Shown here piece after piece: positions 16,323 through 24,488 of a stretch of DNA of 64,000 bases. This DNA comes from Aminobacter sp. J41 (GTDB lineage: Bacteria; Pseudomonadota; Alphaproteobacteria; Rhizobiales; Rhizobiaceae). The notes beneath the pieces were generated by a model, which was given only the letters and a program-made list of their open reading frames with translations, had not been told where the DNA came from and did no database searches. The stretch is from contig NZ_JAGL01000018.1 in assembly GCF_000526635.1 (NCBI RefSeq), forward strand, positions 23,806 to 87,805, written 5' to 3'. A program made the translations under genes and the position numbers. Positions within the stretch are counted from its first letter, which is position 1, and the number at the start of each line of letters is the position of its first letter.

Positions 16323-18305
16323 ATGGCTTCCGTTTCCCTTACATTTCCCGATGGTTCCGTCCGCGAATACGACGCGGCGATGACCGGCGCCGAGCTGGCC
16401 GAATCCATCTCCAAGTCCCTGGCGAAAAAGGCCGTGGCCTACGCCGTCGACGGCACGCTGCGTGACCTGTCCGACCCGCTCGGCAACTCGGGCAAGGTCG
16501 AAATCGTGACGCGCGACGATCCGCGCGCGCTCGAACTGATCCGCCATGACGCGGCGCACGTGCTCGCCGAGGCGGTCCAGGAGCTGTGGCCGGGCACCCA
16601 GGTCACCATCGGCCCGGTGATCGAGAACGGCTTCTATTACGACTTCGCACGCAACGAGCCGTTCACGCCGGACGACTTCGCCGCCATCGAGAAGAAGATG
16701 CGGGAGATCATCCAGCGCAACAAGCCGTTCACCAAGGAAGTCTGGTCGCGCGACGAGGCCAAGAAGGTGTTCGCCGAGAAGGGCGAGGCCTACAAGGTCG
16801 AACTCGTCGACGCGATCCCGGAAGACCAGGACATCAAGATCTACCGCCAGGGCGACTGGTTCGACCTGTGCCGCGGCCCGCACATGGCCTCGACCGGCCA
16901 GATCGGCAACGCTTTCAAGCTGATGAAGGTCGCGGGCGCCTACTGGCGCGGTGACTCCAACAATCCGATGCTGACCCGCATCTACGGCACGGCTTGGGCG
17001 ACGCAGGAGCAGCTCGACCAGTACCTGCACATGCTTGAAGAGGCTGAGAAGCGCGACCATCGCCGCCTGGGCCGTGAGATGGACCTGTTCCACTTCCAGG
17101 AGGAGGGGCCGGGCGTCGTGTTCTGGCACGCGAAGGGCTGGAAGATGTTCCAGACGCTGGTCGCCTACATGCGACGCCGCCTTGCCGCCGACTATCAGGA
17201 GGTCAACGCACCGCAGGTGCTCGACCACGGCTTGTGGGAGACCTCGGGTCACTGGGGCTGGTACAAGGAGAACATGTTCGCCGTGCAGTCGGCGGGTGAG
17301 GAAGCCGAGGACAAGCGCATCTTCGCTCTCAAGCCGATGAACTGCCCGGGCCACGTCCAGATCTTCAAGCACGGTCTTAAGTCGTATCGCGAACTGCCGA
17401 TCCGCCTTGCTGAATTCGGGACTGTTCACCGCTACGAGCCCTCGGGCGCGCTGCACGGCCTGATGCGCGTGCGCGGCTTCACGCAGGACGATGCGCACAT
17501 CTTCTGTACGGAAGAGCAGCTCGCCGAGGAGTGCCTCAAGATCAACGAGTTGATCCTGTCGGTCTACCAGGACTTCGGCTTTGAGGAGATCGTCGTCAAG
17601 CTGTCGACGCGTCCCGAGAAGCGCGTCGGCTCTGATGAGAACTGGGATCACGCCGAGGAGATCATGACCCGCGTCCTCAAGCAGATCGAGGAGCAGTCGG
17701 GCGGCCGCATCAAGACCGGCATCCTGCCCGGCGAGGGGGCGTTCTACGGTCCGAAGTTCGAGTACACGCTGAAGGACGCCATCGGCCGTGAGTGGCAGTG
17801 CGGCACGACTCAGGTCGACTTCAATCTGCCGGAGCGCTTCGGCGCGTTCTACATCGGTGCCGACTCTGAGAAAAAGCAGCCGGTGATGGTTCACCGCGCG
17901 ATCTGCGGCTCGATGGAGCGCTTCCTTGGCATCCTGATCGAGAACTTCTCGGGTCACTTCCCGCTTTGGCTGGCGCCGGTGCAGGTGGTTGTCGCGACGA
18001 TCACCTCGGACGCCGACGAGTACGCTTCGCGCGTCGTCGCCAAGCTGCGTGCCGCCGGCCTTGCCGCCGAAGCGGACCTTCGTAACGAGAAGATCAACTA
18101 CAAGGTCCGCGAGCACTCGCTGGCCAAGGTGCCGGTCATTCTCGTTTGCGGCCGCCGTGAGGCGGAAGAGGGCACGGTGAACATCCGCCGCCTCGGCTCG
18201 CGTGACCAGGAGTCGAGCACGCTCGAAGCCACGATCGCGATGCTGGTGGACGAGGCAACGCCTCCGGACATCAAGCGCGCCCGGGCTGCTGCAGCGGCAA
18301 TCTGA
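16323..18305 (+). CDS. thrS: Threonyl-tRNA synthetase
   Basis: Charges tRNA-Thr. 660 residues in full family order: an N-terminal TGS domain ([20 protein letters not shown], about 1-65), the editing domain with its HDAAH motif (about 77-81), the class II core with [10 protein letters not shown] (zinc Cys, about 340) and [17 protein letters not shown], and the class II motif 3 region [19 protein letters not shown]. The C-terminal anticodon-binding domain starts near [17 protein letters not shown] lies 8 bases before the ATG. It is convergent with the hypothetical gene at 18332. Confidence 0.97.
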   Translation: MASVSLTFPDGSVREYDAAMTGAELAESISKSLAKKAVAYAVDGTLRDLSDPLGNSGKVEIVTRDDPRALELIRHDAAHVLAEAVQELWPGTQVTIGPVIENGFYYDFARNEPFTPDDFAAIEKKMREIIQRNKPFTKEVWSRDEAKKVFAEKGEAYKVELVDAIPEDQDIKIYRQGDWFDLCRGPHMASTGQIGNAFKLMKVAGAYWRGDSNNPMLTRIYGTAWATQEQLDQYLHMLEEAEKRDHRRLGREMDLFHFQEEGPGVVFWHAKGWKMFQTLVAYMRRRLAADYQEVNAPQVLDHGLWETSGHWGWYKENMFAVQSAGEEAEDKRIFALKPMNCPGHVQIFKHGLKSYRELPIRLAEFGTVHRYEPSGALHGLMRVRGFTQDDAHIFCTEEQLAEECLKINELILSVYQDFGFEEIVVKLSTRPEKRVGSDENWDHAEEIMTRVLKQIEEQSGGRIKTGILPGEGAFYGPKFEYTLKDAIGREWQCGTTQVDFNLPERFGAFYIGADSEKKQPVMVHRAICGSMERFLGILIENFSGHFPLWLAPVQVVVATITSDADEYASRVVAKLRAAGLAAEADLRNEKINYKVREHSLAKVPVILVCGRREAEEGTVNIRRLGSRDQESSTLEATIAMLVDEATPPDIKRARAAAAAI

Positions 18306-18331
18306 TCAGGAAATGAAGACCGGCGGCTGGC

Positions 18332-19294
18332 TTAGTCAGCCGCCGGATCCGTTTCGGCCTCGGAGATCAGGACCTCGACATCCTGATTGCGGCCGGCAAC
18401 GACGGTAAAGTCGCGCTGGTAGATCTTGTCGCGATTCTTCGCGACCACCGCGTAGTCGCCTTCGGCCAGCACCAGCGAAGAGAAAGCGCCGACGCTTTCA
18501 CGCACGATATCGCCCGCGTCCGACAGCACGACCCAGGACGTGTCAGCGATCGCCTCGCCGCCCTTTTCGCGGACCAGCTTCAGCGTCACTTCCGCGGCGC
18601 GGTGCTCAACCGTCGCTTCGGTCAGCTTGCCAGCTTCGACAATGATGTCGGAGCGGATGACGGCGTTGACGTCGCCGTAGGTTGAAACGACGTGATAGGT
18701 CCCCGACTTGAGGCGCACGACGGTATTCGGCTTGACCTGCGGCGCGATCAGCGCGCGATCGCCATTGGCGTCCGTCTCGGCCTCGTAGATGGAAAAGCTC
18801 AGCTTGCCGTTGGGGATGCGCATGCCACCGGCGAGAATGGCGTCAAGCTTCATGCCGCCCGCATCGAGGACGACGGTTTCGGTCTTAGAGTTGGCACCGA
18901 CCGTAATGCGCTTGGTGGCACCGGCGCGGCCGAAGGAGGCATGGACGAGGTAGCTGCCCGGTTCAAGGTGAAAAGTACTGGAGCCGCCCTGTGCCGAAGC
19001 AACCAGTGGCAGCTTTCCATCTTCGCCGGCCTGGGGGCTGAATACTCGCCAAACAATTCCGCGGGTGATTTCCTTGCCGTCCTCCGTCATCAGCGCGGTC
19101 AGCTTGACCTCGCCGAGACCCTGCTGCGCAAGTGGTGCGCTGCTGGAGGGCGGGGCGTAGGTGGACAAACCAGGCAGGCGCAGACCATCGATCGTCGTCC
19201 CTTGCTGGACGAAATCCTGCGCTGTCGCGGCGGTGGCTCCAAACAGGGCGACCGCGGCGGCAAGCGTGAACAGACTGGATACCACCCCTCTCAT
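18332..19294 (-). CDS. Secreted protein with internal beta-sandwich-like repeats, function unknown
   Basis: A 320-residue exported protein. The signal peptide covers about 1-25 (VVSSLFTLAAAVALFGATAATAQ). The mature part seems to consist of three related units of about 85-95 residues. Each has a run of beta-strand-like sequence ending in a Gly-x-Tyr element: EPGSYLVHASFG, KSGTYHVVSTYG and AEGDYAVVAKNR. These resemble carboxypeptidase-regulatory or PEGA-like sandwich repeats, but I do not recognise the family. The ATG at 19294 is preferred because a signal peptide starts there; upstream extension overlaps the neighbouring leader. Probably periplasmic. Confidence 0.75.
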   Translation of the reverse strand: MRGVVSSLFTLAAAVALFGATAATAQDFVQQGTTIDGLRLPGLSTYAPPSSSAPLAQQGLGEVKLTALMTEDGKEITRGIVWRVFSPQAGEDGKLPLVASAQGGSSTFHLEPGSYLVHASFGRAGATKRITVGANSKTETVVLDAGGMKLDAILAGGMRIPNGKLSFSIYEAETDANGDRALIAPQVKPNTVVRLKSGTYHVVSTYGDVNAVIRSDIIVEAGKLTEATVEHRAAEVTLKLVREKGGEAIADTSWVVLSDAGDIVRESVGAFSSLVLAEGDYAVVAKNRDKIYQRDFTVVAGRNQDVEVLISEAETDPAAD

Positions 19295-19401
19295 GCCTTG
19301 CTTTGGACCGCATACGGGTGGCAATTTCAAGGCGAAAACTTCACACGTGCAAAGAGCTGCCGGGCACATTCAGTGTCCCGGACATACATGAAGGGGCAGT
19401 C

Positions 19402-19986
19402 TTGTCGAATCCCGCAATTGAATTGCTGCTGAACCGTTGTTCCGCTCCCGTCCAGGAACTCAAGGAACCGGCACCCTCCGACGAAGAGATCCGCACCATC
19501 CTGACCGCCGCTTCGCGCGTTCCTGATCATGGCCGCCTCGCTCCATGGCGGTTCATCATCTTTCGCGGGGAGGCGAGGGAACTGGTCGGCGAGAAGCTTG
19601 TAGAGCTCGCCCTGAAGCGCGAGCCGGACCTCAGCGAAGCGCGGCAGGAGCAGGAACGCACGCGGTTTTCTCGCGCGCCGCTCGTTATCGGAGTCGTCTC
19701 AGTGCCGCGCGAGCATCCCAAGGTGCCGCAGTGGGAGATGTTCCTCTCGGGCGGCGCCGCCGCGATGAATCTGGTCCTTGCGGCCAATGCCCTCGGCTAT
19801 TCGACCAACTGGATCACCAACTGGTATTCGGACGATGAGGAAGGCCGGCGCATTCTCGGCCTTGCGCCCGAGGAACGCGTCGTCGGGTTTGTGCATATTG
19901 GTACGTTCAGCGGCCAGCCGCAGCAGCGGCCGCGCCCGAACCTTGATTCGCTGGTTTCCGAATATTCGGGCCCCTACGAAGGATGA
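19402..19986 (+). CDS. Nitroreductase family protein (YdjA-like)
   Basis: A 194-residue flavin-binding oxidoreductase. Key stretch: ILTAASRVPDHGRLAPWRFI, the short YdjA-type FMN-binding loop. Then come LVIGVVSVPREHPKVP, AAMNLVLAANALGYSTNWIT and a C-terminal LGLAPEERVVGFVHIGTF. The TTG start at 19402, with AAGGGG 5 bases upstream, gives LSNPAIELLLNR, which fits the family start; upstream in-frame residues do not. The substrate is unknown. The next gene starts 4 bases after the stop, so the two are probably co-transcribed. Confidence 0.87.
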   Translation: MSNPAIELLLNRCSAPVQELKEPAPSDEEIRTILTAASRVPDHGRLAPWRFIIFRGEARELVGEKLVELALKREPDLSEARQEQERTRFSRAPLVIGVVSVPREHPKVPQWEMFLSGGAAAMNLVLAANALGYSTNWITNWYSDDEEGRRILGLAPEERVVGFVHIGTFSGQPQQRPRPNLDSLVSEYSGPYEG

Positions 19987-19990
19987 GCTG

Positions 19991-20596
19991 ATGTTCTACG
20001 AACCCTCCAAGGGCCACGGCCTTCCGCATGACCCGTTCAAGGCGCTCGTGGCGCCGCGCCCGATCGGCTGGATTTCGACCCAGGCGAAGGACGGTTCGCT
20101 GAATCTTGCGCCCTATTCGTTCTTCAACGCGCTGGGCACCAACCCGCACCTCGTCATGTTCTGCTCGGAGGGGGCGAAGGACAGCTACACCAATGCGCTG
20201 GAGACCGGCGAGTTCGTCGCCAATCTCGTCTCCAGCGACCTGATCGAGCAGATGAACGCCTCTTCGGTCGACGCGCCGCATGGTGTTTCGGAGTTCGACT
20301 ATGCGGGGCTTACCCCCGAACCGTCGCGGCTCGTGCGTCCGCCGAGGGTTCGCGAGGCACACGCTGCCCTCGAGTGCAAGGTAACCGAAATCCTCAGCCC
20401 AAAAGATCTGAACGGTGATCCAACCAGCCGTTACATGATCATCGGCCAGGTCGTCGGCGTGTACATCTCCGACGATGCTTTGACGGACGGGATGTTCGAC
20501 GTGGTGAAGGCTGGAAACGTTGCCCGACTCGGCTATCTCGACTTTTCCAACGTCAAGCAAGTATTTCAGCGTACGCGCCCGCGCTGGAAGGATTAG
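19991..20596 (+). CDS. Flavin reductase family protein (FMN-binding split barrel)
   Basis: A 201-residue protein of the flavin reductase-like fold: LVAPRPIGWISTQAKDGSLN, LAPYSFFNALGTNPHLVMF, KDSYTNALETGEFVANLV. The C-terminal stretch MFDVVKAGNVARLGYLDF is typical of the RutF-related split-barrel group. The ATG at 19991 has AAGGATGAG upstream. Four bases separate it from the nitroreductase gene, which suggests a shared flavin redox role. The partner enzyme or substrate cannot be named. Confidence 0.87.
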   Translation: MFYEPSKGHGLPHDPFKALVAPRPIGWISTQAKDGSLNLAPYSFFNALGTNPHLVMFCSEGAKDSYTNALETGEFVANLVSSDLIEQMNASSVDAPHGVSEFDYAGLTPEPSRLVRPPRVREAHAALECKVTEILSPKDLNGDPTSRYMIIGQVVGVYISDDALTDGMFDVVKAGNVARLGYLDFSNVKQVFQRTRPRWKD

Positions 20597-20709
20597 ACGC
20601 CATTTTGGCGACCGGGGTTGACTTCTTTCCTGTTTGAACCAACCTTAGCGGCATGAACACGCGCAAGCATAACCGGCTTTTCAGACCGTTCCCGATCGCG
20701 GGATAGTCA

Positions 20710-20740
20710 CCCCGGCTCGGCTACCCCCCCGAGACCGGGG
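20710..20740 (+). promoter_or_regulatory. GC-rich hairpin in the rnk leader
   Basis: CCCCGGCTCGG (20710-20720) pairs with CCGAGACCGGGG (20729-20740) with one bulged A and a C-rich loop. The 280-base gap 20597-20876 otherwise holds no gene; TTGACT near 20628 may be part of a promoter. The hairpin could terminate transcription from the flavin-reductase gene or structure the rnk leader; no T-run follows. Confidence 0.4.
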
Positions 20741-20876
20741 AGCGTGGACCTCATTTCACCGATTTCGCATCCGTCTACCTAGTACCCGATTGTTCGGGGC
20801 GCTGATGTGCATCCGCGCAGCGGTCGTCCGGGATTCGCGAGAGAGTTTGAATTCCTACCATCGAAAGAGAATACCC

Positions 20877-21272
20877 ATGGCCAAACCGAAGATCGTCATC
20901 GGAAAGACCGACCACGCAAAGCTCACGCAGCTGGCGAACGGCCTGCTCGACCGCAGGCCCGAAATCGCCGACATGCTGCTGAACGAGCTTGAGCGCGCCC
21001 GTGTTGCCAAGGACGATGCTGTCCCCGCGCATACCATTCGCATGGGCTCGATGGTGACCTACCAGATGGAGGATGGCCAGCAGCGTACGGTGACGCTGGT
21101 CTATCCGGCCGACGCCGACATTGAGAAGGGCAGGATTTCCATCCTCACCCCGATCGGCACGGCGCTGCTCGGCCTGTCGGTCGACCAGAGCATCGACTTC
21201 ACCTCCAACGACGGCCGCAAGCACCGGCTGACGGTACTCGCCGTCGATCAGGTTGTCGAAACGGCCGCCTGA
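20877..21272 (+). CDS. rnk: Nucleoside diphosphate kinase regulator-like protein (Rnk/GreA C-terminal domain)
   Basis: A 131-residue protein. A short N-terminal helix segment (KIVIGKTDHAKLTQLANGLL) is followed by a GreA/GreB C-terminal FKBP-like domain: RMGSMVTYQMEDGQQRTVTL, VYPADADIEKGRISILTPIG, TALLGLSVDQSIDF. Rnk binds RNA polymerase in E. coli but lacks the coiled-coil cleavage domain of GreA. The ATG at 20877 fits the family start. A paralogue follows 88 bases downstream in the same orientation. Confidence 0.85.
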   Translation: MAKPKIVIGKTDHAKLTQLANGLLDRRPEIADMLLNELERARVAKDDAVPAHTIRMGSMVTYQMEDGQQRTVTLVYPADADIEKGRISILTPIGTALLGLSVDQSIDFTSNDGRKHRLTVLAVDQVVETAA

Positions 21273-21360
21273 TCCTGAAGCCGATAACGCACGGGCTCCT
21301 GCTGAGGCGGGAGCTCTGGCAAAGGCACCGGAGGGCACAGTCACCTGTCAGGAGGCAGAT

Positions 21361-21852
21361 ATGACGGTGGATGGAAGGGTATGGCTCACGGAACAGGACT
21401 TTGAGGCACTTCGTAGGCTAAGGCTGAAATTCGCCAGTCCGGGCGGAGTCTACGCCAGCTTACTTGACAGCAAGCTTGAGCGGGCGGTCGTCGTGGATCC
21501 GGCGGCGCTGGAAGACGAGATTGTGACCATCGGCTCACGCGTCACCTACAGCGTGGATGGACGGCGCAAGGGCCCGTTCGTCTTGTCCGGGGCGCCCGAG
21601 GCTTTTTCGATCCATAGCCTGCACGGGCTCGCGCTTCTCGGCGTGGCGGTCGGGCGCCAGGTTACCCTTTACCTTGGCGACGACGACACGGAGGAGCTCG
21701 TGGTCGAAAGCGTCGAGACGCCGCCAGACTATCGGCGTCCGTCTTCACCGGCAACAGCTTCTGGAGCGAAGGTCATCCCGATCCAGTTCGGCAGACGACG
21801 GCCGATCGTATCAGGTCCCGGCGAGGACGATCCCGGACCAAGCGCCGCCTAG
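21361..21852 (+). CDS. Second Rnk-like (GreA/GreB C-terminal domain) protein
   Basis: 163 residues, paralogous to the upstream Rnk: VWLTEQDFEALRRLRLKF, VTIGSRVTYSVDGRRKGPFV, FSIHSLHGLALLGVAVG. It diverges strongly from its neighbour and adds a basic, proline-rich C-terminal tail. GGAGG lies 6 bases before the ATG. Its stop overlaps the stop of the convergent CoA-lyase gene within the shared CTAG at 21849-21852. Probably an RNA-polymerase-binding factor; inference from fold. Confidence 0.75.
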   Translation: MTVDGRVWLTEQDFEALRRLRLKFASPGGVYASLLDSKLERAVVVDPAALEDEIVTIGSRVTYSVDGRRKGPFVLSGAPEAFSIHSLHGLALLGVAVGRQVTLYLGDDDTEELVVESVETPPDYRRPSSPATASGAKVIPIQFGRRRPIVSGPGEDDPGPSAA

Positions 21853-22718
21853 GAGCTAGTGGTCTGTACCCGCGCCAGCAGCCGCTGCGCGCGCTTCAGG
21901 TGAGGGCGGTCGTACATCTTGCCGTCGATGGCAACGACACCGGGGTTGCCCGCGTCCGCAAAAGCGGCGACCACCTGCCGGGCCTGCTCGACTGCCTCGG
22001 GCGACGGGGTGAACACCGCATTGATGATAGGCACCTGCGCCGGGTGGATCGCCATGCGGGCGGTAAAGCCGTCGCGGGCACTCTCAAGGCAGTCCTGCCT
22101 GAAGGCGACCTCATCACCAAAGCTCGGGAAGACAGTGTCGATCGCGGCGACGTCCGCGGCGGCAGCTGCAAAGACCGTCGTCGCGCGGGCGAGGCGGAAC
22201 GGGTCGGTATAGCTACCATTCTCGAGCCGCGTCGCTGATGCGCCCAACTCCGCCGAAAGGTCCTCTGCGCCCCAGGTGAGGCCCGCGAGGCGCGGATCGC
22301 CGCGCGCATAGCTTGCTGCGTTCAGCACGCCCAGCGGCGTTTCGGTGATGATCGGAATGATCGTCGTGCTGCCGTCGGCGATGCCGTTTTCCGCCTCCCG
22401 CACCCTGATCTTCACCGACAGCCGTGCCACGTCATCGAGGTGGTTCGACTTCGGCAGCATAATGCCGTGCGGGGCGGCGCGCATCACCGCCTCAAGGTCA
22501 GCGTCGGTCAGGCCGGTGCCGAGGTCGTTGACGCGCACAAAGATCGTCGCGCGCGCCTTGGCGTGAGGGATGAACTCCGCGGCCATCCCGCGCGCGCCTT
22601 CCTTGCGGTCGGGTGAGACCGAATCTTCGAGGTCGAGGATCAGTACGTCGGCACCGGAGCTCAGCGCCTTTTCCAGCTTCCTCTCCGAATCGGCGGGAAC
22701 GAACAGCAGTGAACGCAT
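21849..22718 (-). CDS. CitE-like CoA ester lyase
   Basis: A 289-residue HpcH/HpaI-aldolase fold lyase of the CitE type, which cleaves or forms malyl-, citramalyl- or related CoA esters. Seen: MRSLLFVPADSERKLEKAL, VLILDLEDSVSPDRKEGAR, FVRVNDLGTGLTDADLEAV, and ITETPLGVLNAASYARGDPR with the metal-binding Glu. WGAEDLSAELGA and MAIHPAQVPIINAVF follow. It starts at the TGATG overlap with the MaoC-type gene upstream, so the two are translationally coupled. A mesaconyl/citramalyl-CoA-type hydration and cleavage pathway is a reasonable inference; the exact substrate is open. Confidence 0.87.
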   Translation of the reverse strand: MRSLLFVPADSERKLEKALSSGADVLILDLEDSVSPDRKEGARGMAAEFIPHAKARATIFVRVNDLGTGLTDADLEAVMRAAPHGIMLPKSNHLDDVARLSVKIRVREAENGIADGSTTIIPIITETPLGVLNAASYARGDPRLAGLTWGAEDLSAELGASATRLENGSYTDPFRLARATTVFAAAAADVAAIDTVFPSFGDEVAFRQDCLESARDGFTARMAIHPAQVPIINAVFTPSPEAVEQARQVVAAFADAGNPGVVAIDGKMYDRPHLKRAQRLLARVQTTSS

Positions 22719-23170
22719 CACGCAGGCCTCTTGAAAACCATCGTCTGGCGCAGGCAGCGGGCCACCAGAACGTCGTTCTGGTTGTACGCGCGGTGTTCCA
22801 TCTCGACGATGCCGCGGTCGGGCTTTGACTTCGATTCCCTTACCGCCTTGATCTCCGTCTCGACGCGGATCGTGTCGCCATGGAAGAGCGGATGCGGGAA
22901 GGAGGTTTCGGTCATGCCGAGGTTGGCAACGATGGTGCCGAGTGTGGTGTCGTGCACTGAGATGCCGATCATCAGCCCCAGCGTGAACAGCGAGTTCACC
23001 AGCGGCTTGCCCCACTCGCTTTTCGCCGCATAGTCGAAGTCGATGTGCAGCGGCTGCGGGTTCATCGTCATCATCGAGAACATCATGTTGTCGCTCTCGG
23101 TAATGGAGCGCGTCAGCTGATGGCGTATGACCTGACCGACTTCAAATTCTTCCAGATAGTGTCCGGCCAT
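22718..23170 (-). CDS. MaoC-like dehydratase/hydratase
   Basis: A 150-residue hot-dog fold protein. MAGHYLEEFEVGQVIRH and ITESDNMMFSMMTMNPQPLH carry the R-hydratase-like Asp and His. HGDTIRVETEIKAVRESKSK and HRAYNQNDVLVARC follow. The family hydrates enoyl-CoA esters. Its stop overlaps the start of the CitE-like gene by one base (TGATG), so the hydratase probably supplies a hydroxyacyl-CoA to the lyase. Confidence 0.88.
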   Translation of the reverse strand: MAGHYLEEFEVGQVIRHQLTRSITESDNMMFSMMTMNPQPLHIDFDYAAKSEWGKPLVNSLFTLGLMIGISVHDTTLGTIVANLGMTETSFPHPLFHGDTIRVETEIKAVRESKSKPDRGIVEMEHRAYNQNDVLVARCLRQTMVFKRPA

Positions 23171-23278
23171 TCTGCTCCTCCGTCAGGTGAGGCAACCTTT
23201 GATAGCGGTGCCCGCAGCTTAACAACTATGGTGAACCGTTCGTAAACCATTTTTCGCCTAGCGTGCCAGCGGGTTTGA

Positions 23279-24439
23279 GTGGTGCGGGCTGGCTTGATGG
23301 TCGTCAGACAATTCCTGCAGTGGCTAAACAGTGCGCGCGTATCCGAAAGGGCCGCAGCAGCTGCCGCGCTCGCGCGGGCCTTCGTGGAGCACGAGCTTCC
23401 GTTCGAGGACCGCTGTGCCGCCGAGGCGGCGATGACGCTGCTGCTGGACGACCCGTCACCGAAGGTGAGGGCGGCGCTGTCAGAGGCGCTGTCGATGAGC
23501 CGCAACGCACCGATCCAGGTTGTCTCGGCGCTGGCCTCCGACCAGCCGGAGGTCTCCCAGTATGTGCTGGTGCGCTCGCCGCTGCTGACCGATCTCGATC
23601 TTATCGACCGGGTCGCTATCTCCAGCGGCACGCTGCAGGCGCTGATTGCCTCGCGCCCGGTCGTCTCGATGGGCGTCGCGGCCGCAATTGCCGAAGTCGG
23701 TGAGGTGGAAGCCTGCGCAGCGCTGCTGCAGAATGGCGGTGCGCAGATCGCGAGCCTGTCCTTCCGCCGAATAGCGGAGCGCCATGGCGAGGATGCCCGG
23801 CTGCGCGAATTGCTGCTGGCCGATCCTCGGTTGCCGGGCGACTGCCGTCACCTGCTTCTGATGTTCGTTGGCGCCGCGCTCAGCAAGTCGCCGCTGGTGC
23901 TGGCGCTGATGGGGCAGGCGCGCGCTGAGCGTGTCACCCGCGATGCCTGCACGCGTGCATCACTGATGGTGATTGACCGCACGGATCCGGCTGAGCACGA
24001 AGCGCTGATCGGTCACCTGCGTCTGCGCGGTGACCTGACGCCGGGTTTCCTCGTGCGGGTCGTCGCGCACGGCAAGATCGATTTCCTCGGCTCGGTTCTG
24101 ATCGAACTCTCGGGCTTCCCGGAAACGCGGGTGAGGGCGCTTCTCGCGTCCGGCCGCGACGTTGCTGTCGCTGCTTTGTTCCGCGCCTGCGGCCTTGCCG
24201 ACAATTTTGCGAACGTCTTCGTTCACGCGCTGAAGACCTGGCGCAAGGTGGCGAAGGGCGAATGCGTCGCCGGTGCTCAGGAAGTGAGTTGGCTCATGCT
24301 GAAGTATCTCGGCGCGGCGCCCGGCCAGCCAGGACCAGCCGAAGAGGACCGCGAGCTCGCCGCGCTGATCAAGGCGATCCATCTCGACGTGCTGCGCGAG
24401 AACGCGCGAACGCACGCGTTGGAGATTGCTGCGGCTTAA
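23279..24439 (+). CDS. DUF2336 family protein
   Basis: A 386-residue, alpha-helical, Ala/Leu-rich protein: [40 protein letters not shown], then RAALSEALSMSRNAPIQVV. The repeating helical pairs look like HEAT-type repeats and match alphaproteobacterial DUF2336. No signal peptide or membrane segment. Function is unknown; in Caulobacter and rhizobia such proteins are proposed scaffolds. The start is GTG 23279 or ATG 23297; neither has a strong ribosome site. Convergent with parE. Confidence 0.8.
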   Translation: MVRAGLMVVRQFLQWLNSARVSERAAAAAALARAFVEHELPFEDRCAAEAAMTLLLDDPSPKVRAALSEALSMSRNAPIQVVSALASDQPEVSQYVLVRSPLLTDLDLIDRVAISSGTLQALIASRPVVSMGVAAAIAEVGEVEACAALLQNGGAQIASLSFRRIAERHGEDARLRELLLADPRLPGDCRHLLLMFVGAALSKSPLVLALMGQARAERVTRDACTRASLMVIDRTDPAEHEALIGHLRLRGDLTPGFLVRVVAHGKIDFLGSVLIELSGFPETRVRALLASGRDVAVAALFRACGLADNFANVFVHALKTWRKVAKGECVAGAQEVSWLMLKYLGAAPGQPGPAEEDRELAALIKAIHLDVLRENARTHALEIAAA

Positions 24440-24452
24440 ATGAAGCAACAGC

Positions 24453-24472
24453 GCCCGACAGTTCTGTCGGGC
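24453..24472. terminator. Perfect 20-base hairpin between the convergent DUF2336 gene and parE
   Basis: GCCCGACAG pairs with CTGTCGGGC around a two-base centre. It sits 13 bases after the DUF2336 stop and 16 bases past the parE stop. No T-run follows on either strand, so it may work as a bidirectional transcription or RNA-end barrier rather than a classical terminator. Confidence 0.5.
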
Positions 24473-24488
24473 ACCAGACCTATCAGAC

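Noticed and set aside
16212..18116. Minus-strand open frame of 634 codons opposite thrS
   Set aside because: Antisense shadow of thrS; no family features.
16323..18305. Possible T-box-type control of thrS
   Set aside because: No T-box signature in the 113-base leader, and T-boxes are not expected in this group.
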